NCBI GenBank assembly: GCA_038748365.1
Contig: JBCDIZ010000004.1
Location: 186,001 to 250,000, forward strand
Reading direction: 5' to 3'
Length of the DNA stretch: 64,000 nucleotides
Source: Alterisphingorhabdus sp038748365
GTDB lineage: Bacteria > Pseudomonadota > Alphaproteobacteria > Sphingomonadales > Sphingomonadaceae
Made by a program: the position numbers and the translations under genes. Position 1 is the first letter of the stretch. Every line of letters starts with the position of its first letter. Positions 1 to 8,879 of the stretch are shown here, piece after piece. A model generated the notes under the pieces. That model saw only the letters and a list, made by a program, of their open reading frames with translations. It was not told the DNA's origin and searched no databases.

Positions 1-1208
1 CGGATAGCTGGATAGCCGCCAAATAGCAGGCCCAGAAAGGCTGAGAAAAGGATGGCGCCTGCTGCCGTACCTATCCCGATAGGTACAGGAAAATCGGCAT
101 AGGCGGCAAGCAACAAGCTGCTGCCCCAAGCAAGAAGCAATCCGGTAGCGCCGCCCAATACACACAATACCGCAGCCTCAACCAGAAACTGATTACGAAT
201 ATCGCTGCGACGTGCGCCCAGCGCCATACGCAGGCCGATTTCGCGGGTGCGTTCGGTGACGCTGACCAGCATGATATTCATAATGCCAATACCGCCAACC
301 AGCAGCGATATAGAGGCAATCGCGACCAGAACAGCCTGCATGATACCGGTGACAAAGCCGAATTCCTCTTGAAATTCTTCGGTAGTGCGCACTGTGAACG
401 GCCGTATCTGAGTGGCGCGGATGTTATAGCGATCATCCATCAGTTCGAGCAGGTCATCTTTTCCTTGTGCCAGCGAATAGCCATCCTCAAAACCGATAAA
501 GGCGATTTGGACGTCATCCGGCCCGGACAGGTCTTCGGAGCTGAAACGCTGACGCATGGTCGAAATAGGTATGAAGGCGATATTGTCATTGTCATCGCCA
601 AGAGCTCCGCCTTTTTCCTCCATCTGCCCGATTACAGTGAACGGAATACCATTGACCCGGACCTTGCTGCCGATGGGGTTGGCATCGATGAACAGCTCAT
701 CGGCAACGGTCTTACCGAGCACGATCACCCGCGCCGCCGTGCGCACGTCATTGTCGTCGACAAAGCGGCCGAATGCCGCTTTGGTATCAGTGACAATGCC
801 ATAGCCGTCGGTGATACCCAATGCATTGGTGGTGCTGTTATTGCCTGCAACCGCGACAGTAACAGAAGACCGCAATTGCGGGGCAGTAGCGCGTACGCCG
901 GGTATCTCGCGCTCTATCGCATTGATATCGCGTATGGTCAGCCGTCCGCGGGTAAAGGAACGGCGCGGTCCATCACCCTCTGCCTCAGGTACAACTATGG
1001 CCATGTTGTAACCGAGGCTGTTGATCGTCTGCATCACAGAAACCTGCGCGCCAGACCCGACTGCTACAGCCAATGTGACCGCGAATACACCGATCATCAC
1101 GCCCAGCATGGTCAGTATCGAACGCATCACATTGGTGCGCAATGCTGTCAGGGCAATCGCGACATTCACAGCCCATCCGGAGACAATTTTTGCTGCGCTG
1201 ATGGCCAT
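1..1208 (-). CDS. MacB-type ABC transporter permease, partial (3' end outside window)
   Basis: Inner-membrane permease of a MacB-like exporter, which couples ATP hydrolysis to extrusion through a periplasmic adaptor. I translated it by hand from the minus strand. The first 402 codons are visible and run off the window. An N-terminal transmembrane segment (about residues 26-50, ILTMLGVMIGVFAVTLAVAV) is followed by a large periplasmic MacB_PCD-like region. The FtsX-type core follows, with GGIGIMNIMLVSVTERTREI and MALGARR, which is typical of MacB/LolC permeases. Only a few C-terminal residues should be missing. The ATG at 1208 shares its A with the TAA stop of the upstream ATPase gene (TAATG), so translation is coupled. 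The two other components lie just upstream in the same operon. The substrate cannot be told from sequence. Confidence 0.9.
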   Translation of the reverse strand, partial: MAISAAKIVSGWAVNVAIALTALRTNVMRSILTMLGVMIGVFAVTLAVAVGSGAQVSVMQTINSLGYNMAIVVPEAEGDGPRRSFTRGRLTIRDINAIEREIPGVRATAPQLRSSVTVAVAGNNSTTNALGITDGYGIVTDTKAAFGRFVDDNDVRTAARVIVLGKTVADELFIDANPIGSKVRVNGIPFTVIGQMEEKGGALGDDNDNIAFIPISTMRQRFSSEDLSGPDDVQIAFIGFEDGYSLAQGKDDLLELMDDRYNIRATQIRPFTVRTTEEFQEEFGFVTGIMQAVLVAIASISLLVGGIGIMNIMLVSVTERTREIGLRMALGARRSDIRNQFLVEAAVLCVLGGATGLLLAWGSSLLLAAYADFPVPIGIGTAAGAILFSAFLGLLFGGYPAI

Positions 1209-1963
1209 TAATCTGCAGGCTCCATTTCTTCATGGGGCTTGGTGATCGCCAATGTGCGATTGGTCACCAGAAAGTCTTCGACCACAATGCCATCACGAAA
1301 CTCGATCCGCCTTTTGGCGTGATCCGCTATTTCGCTCTCATGGGTGACGACAATCACGGTTATACCGGCATCATTCAGTTGCTGGAAGATGGTCATAATG
1401 TCTTCCGAGGTTCTGGAATCAAGCGCCCCGGTCGGTTCGTCCGCCAGCAAAAGCAAGGGTTCGGTTACCAGCGCCCGAGCGATCGCAACGCGCTGCTGTT
1501 GTCCTCCCGACAATTTGGCCGGGGTATTATGCAGCCGCTCTCCCAGTCCCATGTCGATCAGCTTTGCCGTGGCCCGTTCTCGCCGCGTTTCCGTGTCCAG
1601 ACCGGCATAGATCAGCGGCACCGCGACATTGTCGATAGAGGATGTGCGCGCCAGCAGATTGAACTGCTGAAACACAAAGCCGATTTTCTGATTACGCAGC
1701 TGGGCCAATGCATCACTGGTCATTTCGGCAGTGGGAATGCCGTCGATCAATACATCACCGCTGCTGGGTATATCAAGGCAGCCTATCATGTTCATAAAGG
1801 TCGATTTGCCCGACCCACTGGCGCCCATGATGGCGACATATTCGCCCCGGGCAATGGAGAGCGATACGCCATGGACAGCGTGAATGGTTTCACCGCCGAG
1901 ATGATAGGTTTTGACCAGATTGCGGGTTTCGACCAGCGGTTGTGAAGCGTTGTTGCCAGGCAT
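1208..1963 (-). CDS. ABC transporter ATP-binding protein, MacB/LolD type
   Basis: Cytoplasmic ATPase that powers the adjacent permease. Of 251 residues, it shows Walker A GASGSGKS at about 47-54, a Q-loop FVFQQFNLL near 97, signature LSGGQQQR at 151-158 and Walker B LLLLADEPTGALD at about 170-182. The ADEPTGALD wording is characteristic of the MacB/LolD/FtsE subfamily. Here the ATPase and permease are separate genes, unlike E. coli MacB, in which they are fused. Its start overlaps the stop of the adaptor gene (TGATG), and its own stop overlaps the permease start. The three genes therefore form one tightly coupled operon. It could serve a macrolide, lipoprotein or peptide exporter; nothing here decides which. 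Confidence 0.95.
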   Translation of the reverse strand: MPGNNASQPLVETRNLVKTYHLGGETIHAVHGVSLSIARGEYVAIMGASGSGKSTFMNMIGCLDIPSSGDVLIDGIPTAEMTSDALAQLRNQKIGFVFQQFNLLARTSSIDNVAVPLIYAGLDTETRRERATAKLIDMGLGERLHNTPAKLSGGQQQRVAIARALVTEPLLLLADEPTGALDSRTSEDIMTIFQQLNDAGITVIVVTHESEIADHAKRRIEFRDGIVVEDFLVTNRTLAITKPHEEMEPAD

Positions 1964-3234
1964 CAGCGTTCGCCGCCTGTCCGGTCATTTTCGCCGCTGT
2001 CACTATCCCCTTGGCTGCCGTCAAGCGAACGCGAACTAATGACGATGTCTTGCTTTTCCTTAAGTCCTTTTGTGACCTCGATATAATCCTCGCCTTCCAG
2101 ACCTGTCTTGATGGCAAGCGGGGTTGGGCGGAAAGGGTCATCACCGGGCATCCATATCGTCGCGTTATCGCGTCCCTTGGATTGCGTCTGTGCTTCGGCT
2201 TCGTTGGCGCCGCGATCTCCCAGCCGTGGGCGAAAGCGTGTGGCGGCGACGGGAATACGCAGCACATCAGCTTTGCGTCCGGTGACGATATCGACATTGG
2301 CCGTCATTCCGGTAAGCAGCTTGCCATCGTCATTATTGACATCGAGGATCACCAGATAGCTGACCGCGCTATGCGCTTCGGTCGCGGATTTGCGGATTTG
2401 CTGAACCTGGGCCGCAAAGGTTTCATCCGGGTAGGAATCGACCGTGAAGCTTACCTTCTGGCCCTCGCGTACCTGGCCGATATCGGCTTCATCGACCGAG
2501 GCCTCGACCTGCATACGGCTGGTATCGGCGGCGATGGTGAATAGATTTGGCGTCTGGAAGTTGGCGGCGACCGTGGTGCCCGGCTCAACCAGCTTGTCAA
2601 TAACCACGCCGCTGGTTGGAGCAACAATTTGGGTGCGTTGCAGGTCAAGCTCTGCCGATGCCAGCTGTGCTTCGCTCTGGGCAATTTGCGCCCTTGCGCT
2701 TTGTGCCTGTGCCTTTGCGGTGCTCAATGTTGCCTTGGCAGTAACCAGAGCATTTTGCGCCTGATCCAGCCCGGCACCGGAAACAAAGCCTTTTGCCTCC
2801 AGCACTTTTCGTCGCTCAAATTCGCGTGTCTGTACCTCGACATCCGTCTCTGCCTGACGAATGGAGGCCAGCGCCTGTGCCAGGCTGGCACGCGCCAGAT
2901 CAACCTGGGCTCTGGCTTGGGTAACCTGCGCTCTTGGTCGGGTGGAATCAATTTCCGCCAATAGCTGCCCTTGCTCTACTGGCGAATTGAAATCGACATA
3001 GACAGCGGTGATCTGGCCGGAAATCTCTGATCCGACATTGATGGTGTTGACCGCGCGCAACTTGCCGCTGGCAGATACGGTACGGACAACATCGCCGCGC
3101 GATGTTGGTTCGGTGACATATTCATAGCCGGGTGATGATCCGGCAAAGAGCCAATAGCCGATAAAAACGGAAACCAGTAATGCTATACCGGAGATGATCG
3201 GGCGCTTGCGTATCCACCCTGTTATTCGCTGCAC
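1963..3234 (-). CDS. efflux periplasmic adaptor subunit, MacA/HlyD family
   Basis: Membrane-fusion protein that links the MacB-like pump to an outer-membrane channel. A single membrane anchor near the N-terminus (IISGIALLVSVFIGYWLFAG) precedes a barrel-sandwich start (GDVVRTVSASGKLRAV, VGSEISGQITAV). A long alanine/glutamine-rich coiled-coil hairpin rich in ARAQVDLARASLAQA-like heptads follows, then the lipoyl second half (APTSGVVIDKLVEPGTTVAA) and a beta-barrel region. I chose the GTG at 3234 because AAAGG lies about 7 bp upstream. An ATG at 3285 would add 17 residues but has AGG directly against it. First gene of the macA-like, ATPase, permease operon. No TolC-type gene is in the window. 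Confidence 0.93.
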   Translation of the reverse strand: MQRITGWIRKRPIISGIALLVSVFIGYWLFAGSSPGYEYVTEPTSRGDVVRTVSASGKLRAVNTINVGSEISGQITAVYVDFNSPVEQGQLLAEIDSTRPRAQVTQARAQVDLARASLAQALASIRQAETDVEVQTREFERRKVLEAKGFVSGAGLDQAQNALVTAKATLSTAKAQAQSARAQIAQSEAQLASAELDLQRTQIVAPTSGVVIDKLVEPGTTVAANFQTPNLFTIAADTSRMQVEASVDEADIGQVREGQKVSFTVDSYPDETFAAQVQQIRKSATEAHSAVSYLVILDVNNDDGKLLTGMTANVDIVTGRKADVLRIPVAATRFRPRLGDRGANEAEAQTQSKGRDNATIWMPGDDPFRPTPLAIKTGLEGEDYIEVTKGLKEKQDIVISSRSLDGSQGDSDSGENDRTGGER

Positions 3235-3291
3235 ATCCAAGCCTTTCGATGCTGCCCCTGAGATATAGAGATAGCGACATTGCATCCTAAT

Positions 3292-3308
3292 TACGACATG
3301 CGTTCGTA
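3292..3308. promoter_or_regulatory. candidate operator, TACGA-N7-TCGTA
   Basis: A perfect 5+5 inverted repeat with a 7-bp spacer lies just upstream of the export operon. Such half-sites are common for TetR-family repressors of efflux operons, but no TetR gene is in the window. The assignment is inference only. Confidence 0.3.
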
Positions 3309-3512
3309 GGATATTGTGGTGGTTTTATCCGGTTGTATCTGTTTTTCAGCTTTATTGTCGCCGCGGGATCAGTTTCAGCATCAGGATTTGAGCATTCTAG
3401 CAATAAGGCGAATTTACACTCTGGACTATATTCACTCCGGCTTAAAAATAGTAGATAGAGATATGGATATTGTGCCGTTCCCCTAGCGGCAAATCTATGA
3501 TGGAGAGAAAGA

Positions 3513-4301
3513 ATGCGTGATAACATTCCGCAAGATGAAACCATATTGCTCACCCGCCGCAAGGTGATGTTCCTTGCCGCGCTGGCCGGTGGTGTCAGTG
3601 CCACTGCACCACTTTATGCCCAGTTTAACCTCGGTCGTAAGTTGGAAGCGGCGAAGAAAATTGCCGATGCCGTTTCCTATAATGATGAGGAAATGAAGGT
3701 CTTTTTTGACCAGATGTCCGAAGAGATGGACAGCAAGAACCCTGTCGCGAGCATGGACGATCCTTATGGCAAGCGCATTGCTGCTCTGTCACAGGGACTG
3801 GAGAGCTATGATGGGCTTGATCTCGATATCAAAGCCTATCTGGTTCAGGATGTGAACGCTTTTGCGATGGCCAATGGCACGATCCGCGTTTTTGCTGGCT
3901 TAATGGATCAGTTCACCGACGATGAAGTGCGCTATGTGATTGGCCATGAAATCGGCCATGTGAAGCGCGGCCACACCAAGAAGCGGATGCAGGGTGCGTT
4001 GCAGAAAGATGCGGCGTTTGGCGTGGCCAGTGCAGCAGGCGGCAAGGTGGGACAGATTGCCAATTCTGAGCTCGGAGCGCTGTTCGGCAATGTGATTTCC
4101 GCGCAACATTCGCAAAAGCATGAGCGTCAGGCTGATGATTATGCGATGCAGTTCATGACCGACAATAGCTATGATCGAGAGGCTTGTGTTACGGCGCTGG
4201 AGAAACTGGCGGCGATGAGCGGTGGCAGCAGCGGCCCAGACTGGCTGGCTACGCACCCTAGCCCATCAAAGCGAGCGAAGCGGATGCGTAAGCAGCTATA
4301 A
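3513..4301 (+). CDS. M48 family metalloprotease, exported
   Basis: Zinc-dependent endopeptidase of the M48 (HtpX/Oma1/LoiP-like) group, probably periplasmic. Residues 14-36 form an export signal with a twin-arginine-like motif (TRRKVMFLAAL) ending in an AQ cleavage region. The catalytic HEIGH is at about 145-149. The downstream ExxxD helix (E204-D208, HERQADDYAM) supplies the third zinc ligand. The C-terminus carries WLATHPSPSKRAKRM, which is typical of the family. At 262 residues it is a minimal stand-alone version without TPRs. Upstream AGAGAAAG gives a weak ribosome site. It is monocistronic, between the divergent MacA-like operon and a downstream outer-membrane-like gene. The substrate is unknown; a role in quality control of envelope proteins is inferred. 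Confidence 0.88.
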   Translation: MRDNIPQDETILLTRRKVMFLAALAGGVSATAPLYAQFNLGRKLEAAKKIADAVSYNDEEMKVFFDQMSEEMDSKNPVASMDDPYGKRIAALSQGLESYDGLDLDIKAYLVQDVNAFAMANGTIRVFAGLMDQFTDDEVRYVIGHEIGHVKRGHTKKRMQGALQKDAAFGVASAAGGKVGQIANSELGALFGNVISAQHSQKHERQADDYAMQFMTDNSYDREACVTALEKLAAMSGGSSGPDWLATHPSPSKRAKRMRKQL

Positions 4302-4526
4302 TAACCTGTTGTTTTGCTGATGGGCTAAGAGGAATCGGGCCACCTTGGTGACTCGTTCTTTGCGATGACGCTCGACGGCGATAGCAATTTTGCTGGTTGT
4401 ATGGGGTTTTCAACACGCTAAAATTTATGTTGCGGTGCAGCAATAAATGCTAGGATTTCTGCCGATTTTTTAAACTTGCGTAACTACTGCACTACCCGCA
4501 ATTTAATTTCTCATATCTTGTAAATC
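4302..4526. other. gene-free stretch after the M48 protease gene
   Basis: This is the main part of a 343-bp gap between 4301 and 4645. I see no coding potential, no hairpin with a T-run and no repeat. The sequence becomes AT-rich towards 4440-4530, consistent with a promoter region for the next gene. Confidence 0.5.
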
Positions 4527-4555
4527 TTGACATAGTCGAACAGTATTTGTAACTG
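4527..4555 (+). promoter_or_regulatory. possible sigma70-like promoter for the gene at 4645
   Basis: A perfect TTGACA (4527-4532) is followed after 17 bp by TAACTG (4550-4555), a poor -10 match. The surrounding DNA is AT-rich and the spacing is right, but the -10 is weak, so this is only a candidate. Confidence 0.3.
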
Positions 4556-4608
4556 AAGCGTCGTAAATGACAAAGCCCCCCGAGAGGCGATGCAAATTAC
4601 ACGCAGGT

Positions 4609-4642
4609 GGAACGTGAAAAAACCTTTTTTAAGGAGCGTTCC
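4609..4642 (+). promoter_or_regulatory. 5'-UTR hairpin enclosing the ribosome-binding site
   Basis: GGAACG (4609-4614) pairs with CGTTCC (4637-4642). Inside it an A6 and a T6 run can also pair, and the Shine-Dalgarno AAGGAG (4631-4636) sits in the internal loop, 8 bp before the ATG at 4645. The folding is visible; any control of translation is inference. Confidence 0.35.
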
Positions 4643-4644
4643 AA

Positions 4645-5730
4645 ATGAAAACTCGCCTACCCCTAATCCTATCTGCCACAGCTTTATGTACTGTCGCTGC
4701 TTCACCTGCCTTTGCGCAGGGTGGTGACACAGCTACTACTCTAACATCTTATAAATCAGCCTATCGCAGCGTCGTTGCAGACAGCAAAGTCAATGCCTCT
4801 AAAAACAGCAACAAAAATGCTGTGGTAGAGATTGATCCAAGCACAGATATTATTGCAAGCGACACAGCCGAAGCTGTAGACCTAAATGACGCGCTAACAT
4901 CGGCCAATTCGACCGCGTTTGTGCTTGAGGGCAGCACCGGCACGGATATTTTTGACACGACCGCTGCCAACACAGTTGCCGCTGACAGCAGCGCTGCCAC
5001 GGTGGCTGCCGCCGCGGCCGTGGCGCAAGGCGGTTCGTCCCGGTCGGAAAGCTTTTCGATATTGCTGAATCAGGATAGCTTTTTCGGCTTCTATCCATCG
5101 TTTAACGGTCTGATTCCGATTGGCGACAATATCGATTTCAGCTTTTACGGCATTTTGTGGACCAATTCCGGTTTCAGCAGCACGGCGTTCGGTCCTGCTG
5201 GTGTTGCATCGGATAATGATCTTTGGACCGAATTTGGTGCGGGTGTCGCGATCCATACGATGGATGGCAACCTCGTAATCAAACCGCAAATCGGTTTGAC
5301 CAACGGCGCTTTGCTGTCCAGTGGTGTTCAAGAGAATGGCGTACCCACCGGCACCGGCGGTAATTTTGCTGATGGTATCGTCCCCAGCTTGACGATGAAC
5401 TATAGCGATGACAGCTTTGAAGCCGAATTTTATGGTGGCTATTATGCCGCTTTGCGCAATCGTAACGATGACTTTGCGCTCGACTTCCTGCACACTTGGA
5501 TCAATGCAGGGGCCAAGATCAGCGATAATTTCTCCGCCGGTGCGCATTATGAATTGCTGTCCAACACGCGCAATACTGGTGGTTCCACCGCAGTCGTCTA
5601 TCAATGGCTTGGGCCCTATGTCCAATTCTCGACCAGCAACGGCTTCTTTGCCCGCTTCACCGCTGGTGCAGATATTGAAGGCGGCAATGATGGCGATTTC
5701 TACAAGCTGACCGCCGGTTTCAGCTTCTAA
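4645..5730 (+). CDS. outer-membrane beta-barrel-like protein of unknown function
   Basis: A Sec signal peptide (residues 1-24, ending SPAFAQ) precedes a low-complexity Ser/Ala/Asp/Thr-rich stretch of about 100 residues (for example AADSSAATVAAAAAVAQ). The C-terminal 230 residues have alternating aromatic/polar strands typical of outer-membrane barrels (ESFSILLNQDSFFGFYPSF, DNIDFSFYGILWTNSG). The protein ends in FSF, and a terminal phenylalanine is the usual BAM signal. At least eight strands seem possible by eye. It resembles uncharacterised proteins of sphingomonads and marine proteobacteria, perhaps the group labelled DUF6733; I am unsure of the family name. Strong AAGGAG ribosome site inside a hairpin. 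It is monocistronic. Function unknown. Confidence 0.75.
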   Translation: MKTRLPLILSATALCTVAASPAFAQGGDTATTLTSYKSAYRSVVADSKVNASKNSNKNAVVEIDPSTDIIASDTAEAVDLNDALTSANSTAFVLEGSTGTDIFDTTAANTVAADSSAATVAAAAAVAQGGSSRSESFSILLNQDSFFGFYPSFNGLIPIGDNIDFSFYGILWTNSGFSSTAFGPAGVASDNDLWTEFGAGVAIHTMDGNLVIKPQIGLTNGALLSSGVQENGVPTGTGGNFADGIVPSLTMNYSDDSFEAEFYGGYYAALRNRNDDFALDFLHTWINAGAKISDNFSAGAHYELLSNTRNTGGSTAVVYQWLGPYVQFSTSNGFFARFTAGADIEGGNDGDFYKLTAGFSF

Positions 5731-5981
5731 AACTATCATGGGAGCATAGGGCTGGGGTTTGCACTGCAAGCCTCCGCCTACAAGCAAGACTCATCTCGCT
5801 ACCGTGATGCAGAAATAGGGCATTACGCCTTATCCAACTTCCGCAGGAAGGGGAGAAAGGCTGCGCTTTTAGCTTCAGCCTTTCTATACGCTGCCCGCTT
5901 ATACAGTCCAAAGCCGAAGACACTAAACTTCGCGGATTGTGTAGGCTGGCAGCGTAATTCCTATATGATATAGTCCAAAAT

Positions 5982-6692
5982 ATGGGCAAAGTAGGAAAAC
6001 TGATTGGCGGCATCTTTTTCTTCATTGGCCTGGTATTTTTGGCCATCGGTGCCGGGCTATTCATCAGTGACCAGCAATTTGCCAATGACGCAGCACGGAC
6101 CACTGGCAGCATTATCGAGATAAATCGCTATAATGATTCCGAGGGCAAAACCATGTATCGCCCGCTCGTTTCTTTTCGTGATGAAACGGGCAAGGAACAT
6201 CAATTCACTGGTAGCGTGAGCTCCTCCTCGCCGACCTTTTCGATTGGAGAGCAAGTTGAGGTCATTTATGATCGCGACGCGCCGGCTGAGGCTATCATCG
6301 ATACCTTTTTGCAGCGCTTTTTCCTGCCGCTGGTGTTTGGCGGCATGGGCAGTATTTTCGCCCTGATTGGTGGCTGTTTTCTGTTCATTATATGGCGGCG
6401 CAAGCAGACTGTCGCAGAGCTCAAGGAAAATGGAACCCGTATTCAGGCAAAGGTACTCGGTTGTGCGCGGGACACATCGATAAGGATGAACGGCCGCTCA
6501 CCCTTTCGCGTCAGCGCGCAGGCGGTAAACCCGAAGACCGGCAAGCTGGCCAGCTTTCGCAGTGATCCTATCTGGGTTGATCTTTCGGACATGCTGGATG
6601 GCAAGGAAGTGCCGGTTCTCATCGACCCGCAGGATGTCGATGACCATTATATCGATCTATCGCAATGGGTTGATGAAAGTGAGCGTGCTTGA
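5982..6692 (+). CDS. DUF3592 membrane protein
   Basis: Membrane protein of 236 residues with two hydrophobic segments, about 8-29 (GGIFFFIGLVFLAIGAGLFI) and 110-135 (FFLPLVFGGMGSIFALIGGC). Between them lies a soluble module with TGSIIEINRY, YRPLVSFRDETG and GEQVEVIYDRDAP. This arrangement is the hallmark of DUF3592, a domain often found in bacterial membrane proteins of unknown role. A second, similar soluble module follows the second helix (RIQAKVLGCARDT, VNPKTGKLASF, VPVLIDPQDVDDHYIDL), as is usual for the family. It stands alone; a nitronate monooxygenase gene follows after 108 bp. No biochemical function is known. Confidence 0.8.
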   Translation: MGKVGKLIGGIFFFIGLVFLAIGAGLFISDQQFANDAARTTGSIIEINRYNDSEGKTMYRPLVSFRDETGKEHQFTGSVSSSSPTFSIGEQVEVIYDRDAPAEAIIDTFLQRFFLPLVFGGMGSIFALIGGCFLFIIWRRKQTVAELKENGTRIQAKVLGCARDTSIRMNGRSPFRVSAQAVNPKTGKLASFRSDPIWVDLSDMLDGKEVPVLIDPQDVDDHYIDLSQWVDESERA

Positions 6693-6800
6693 GCCTGCGC
6701 GAATAAGTAGATTCTTATCTCTATCTGCTTATCACGGCGTGCTTGCGGTTTTTGGGGCGGCATATACTATTGTGCTGATAATTGATGATGAGGCGCTGGC

Positions 6801-7946
6801 ATGATGAACTCTCCAATATGCGAAATGCTCGGTATCGAATTTCCGCTTCTGGCCTTTAGTCACTGCCGCGATGTGGTCGCTGCGGTATCAAAAGCTGGCG
6901 GGATGGGCGTTTTCGGCGCTGTCGCTTTGCCGCCGGACCGGCTGGAAGAGGAACTGGCCTGGATTGATGATCATGTCGATGGCAAGCCCTATGGCGTTGA
7001 CCTTATCGTACCCAATAAGGTTGAGGGTAAAGGCGAGGCGCTGGAGGCCAGAGCGATGCTTGATCGGTTGCCCGATCAGCACAAGGCTTTTGCTGCGGAT
7101 CTATTGAAACAACACGGTGTCGATACCGCTGATCTGGATGAGCTGCGTCATGATCAGCTGAGCCTTACCGACAATTTGCGCGGTGCGGGCACGCTTCCGA
7201 TGCTCGATGTCGCATTTAGCCATCCCATTAAACTTATCGCCAATGCCCTGGGTGTGCCGCCGCAGATCATGCTGGATATGGGGCGAGAGCATGGCGTGCC
7301 CGTTGCCGCACTGGTTGGCACCAGGGAACACGCAATGGCGCAGGTTAATGCGGGGGCAGATATACTGGTCGCAGCCGGTGGAGAAGCGGGCGGCCATTGC
7401 GGTGATGTATCCACCATGGTGTTGATCCCGGAAGTCTGCCGCGCCTTGGAAGAAGCCGGACATTCCACCCCCATACTTGCCGCTGGCGGCATTGCAACAG
7501 GATCGCAAATGGCCGCGGCGATGGCTATGGGCGCGGCTGGAGCCTGGTGCGGCTCGGTCTGGCTGACAACGTCCGAGGCGGAGACAAATCCTGTCGTCAA
7601 AGAAAAGATGATCGCTGCGACTTCACGCGACACGGTGCGCTCACGCTCGCGCACAGGGAAACCCTCGCGCCAGTTGCGTTCGCCTTGGACCGATGCCTGG
7701 GAAGCCGAAGACGCGCCCAATCCGCTGGCCATGCCACTGCAATCGCTGGTATCTGAGCCAGCGCTCAGAAAGGTCGATAAAGTCTCGCAGGGTGGTCATG
7801 ACGGCGCCAAGGCGCTGGCCACCTATTGGGTCGGGCAGGGTGTGGGACTGATGAACCAGACCATGTCAGCAGGGCAAGTGGTACAGGAGTTCAAAGAAGA
7901 TTTCCTGCGCGCCTATGAACGGCTTTCCGATGCATTTGAGGGCTGA
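6801..7946 (+). CDS. nitronate monooxygenase-like FMN enzyme
   Basis: FMN-dependent TIM-barrel enzyme of the nitronate monooxygenase (2-nitropropane dioxygenase) family, which oxidises alkyl nitronates to carbonyl compounds and nitrite. The N-terminus (CEMLGIEFPLLAF, AAVSKAGGMGVFGA) matches the family start. The phosphate-binding core is seen as GADILVAAGGEAGGHCG followed by PILAAGGIATGSQMAAAMAMGA. The full length of 381 residues is normal. GAGG lies 7 bp before the ATG; a second ATG follows directly. Members differ in substrate and some are enoyl reductases, so the exact reaction is not fixed by sequence. No pathway partners adjoin it. Confidence 0.88.
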   Translation: MMNSPICEMLGIEFPLLAFSHCRDVVAAVSKAGGMGVFGAVALPPDRLEEELAWIDDHVDGKPYGVDLIVPNKVEGKGEALEARAMLDRLPDQHKAFAADLLKQHGVDTADLDELRHDQLSLTDNLRGAGTLPMLDVAFSHPIKLIANALGVPPQIMLDMGREHGVPVAALVGTREHAMAQVNAGADILVAAGGEAGGHCGDVSTMVLIPEVCRALEEAGHSTPILAAGGIATGSQMAAAMAMGAAGAWCGSVWLTTSEAETNPVVKEKMIAATSRDTVRSRSRTGKPSRQLRSPWTDAWEAEDAPNPLAMPLQSLVSEPALRKVDKVSQGGHDGAKALATYWVGQGVGLMNQTMSAGQVVQEFKEDFLRAYERLSDAFEG

Positions 7947-7991
7947 TTTAAGCAGGTGCCTAGCTTCGCGATTGTACCGTTACACTGGCGA

Positions 7992-8852
7992 CTAATCTAT
8001 GTCGTAACGAATAGATATGTTGGGCGTCACATCCGATATGTCTGAAGATTTTTGCGGGTATGGTAATACCCCATAATCTTCAAGGTCGATATCGGCTAAC
8101 TCTGTTTCTAGATCCCTTTTCCTAACGTATTTTGTTATAGATTTAAGATCTTTAGCTAGATGAGGTTTGAGATAGGGAATGGCATCCAGCGGGTCACGCC
8201 CCTGCAACCTCTCTCTTATAGCCATGGCTGTTAGCAATGACCTTTCACTTAAATATCCCGCTGCCTGTGAATGCCATTCCCAATACCCGCCGCCCTCGCT
8301 TGCAGAGAATGAAAAGGAATTATTGGTAAGAAAAATTCCGAAGCCGAGATAAACTGCGCAAAGATCAGTGGAATGTTCCATCATCTCTTCACCGCCGGGC
8401 ATTACCGTTTTGGCATAGGCCATCAGATAATGAGACAGTTCATGGGCCAGCGTTGCAATAAGCCCAACAGGATCATCTCGCTGGTCCGGGTTATAGGCGA
8501 TCTCACCTACATGCTGGCCTGTTGCGTCCTTTAGTAGACGGAAATGACCCAACGGTGCGTTGGTATCGTGCACAAGCAGCATATCGCGGCCCAGTTCGGT
8601 AGGGCGGTCGTGATCTCCCACAGCCAATATTGTTGGCCATTCGGACATACCGCTATGTGCTTTAACCTGATCAAGAATATCGCTTACCGCCTGATCAGGA
8701 TCACTTGAGACGGGTGGAAAGAAGTCCGGTGTCGGTAGTATCAATGGCGTCAAGTTCGCTTCATCTTGGCCAAATTCGGTATTTAGCCATTTGAGACCGG
8801 CCAATAACCAGTTCCATTCATCTTGACTGACAGGTGCACGCGCTCCGAACAT
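7992..8852 (-). CDS. uncharacterised HExxH protein (putative gluzincin)
   Basis: I do not recognise this 286-residue protein. It has no signal peptide or membrane segment. A zinc-protease motif HELSH is at residues 137-141 in the hydrophobic context LIATLAHELSHYLM. An E159-H-S-T-D163 motif 18 residues later fits the third-ligand helix of gluzincin metallopeptidases. The N-terminal third is rich in Trp/Pro and the C-terminus is charged (KYVRKRDLETELADIDLEDYG). The 3' half of the gene is visibly more AT-rich than its neighbours, which may mean recent acquisition. It sits between convergent nitronate monooxygenase and the MAPEG gene, which is 27 bp upstream and may be co-transcribed. Confidence 0.7.
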   Translation of the reverse strand: MFGARAPVSQDEWNWLLAGLKWLNTEFGQDEANLTPLILPTPDFFPPVSSDPDQAVSDILDQVKAHSGMSEWPTILAVGDHDRPTELGRDMLLVHDTNAPLGHFRLLKDATGQHVGEIAYNPDQRDDPVGLIATLAHELSHYLMAYAKTVMPGGEEMMEHSTDLCAVYLGFGIFLTNNSFSFSASEGGGYWEWHSQAAGYLSERSLLTAMAIRERLQGRDPLDAIPYLKPHLAKDLKSITKYVRKRDLETELADIDLEDYGVLPYPQKSSDISDVTPNISIRYDID

Positions 8853-8879
8853 AACTTAGCTGGTTCCTTATCATCAGCA

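Noticed and set aside
369..1211. 280-codon plus-strand reading frame
   Set aside because: Antisense to the MacB-type permease, whose minus-strand translation has clear family motifs.
3287..3604. 105-codon minus-strand frame overlapping the M48 gene start
   Set aside because: No motif, overlaps a clear gene and its promoter; treated as chance.
4894..5787. 297-codon minus-strand reading frame
   Set aside because: Antisense to the signal-peptide-bearing barrel gene, with no ribosome site or motifs.
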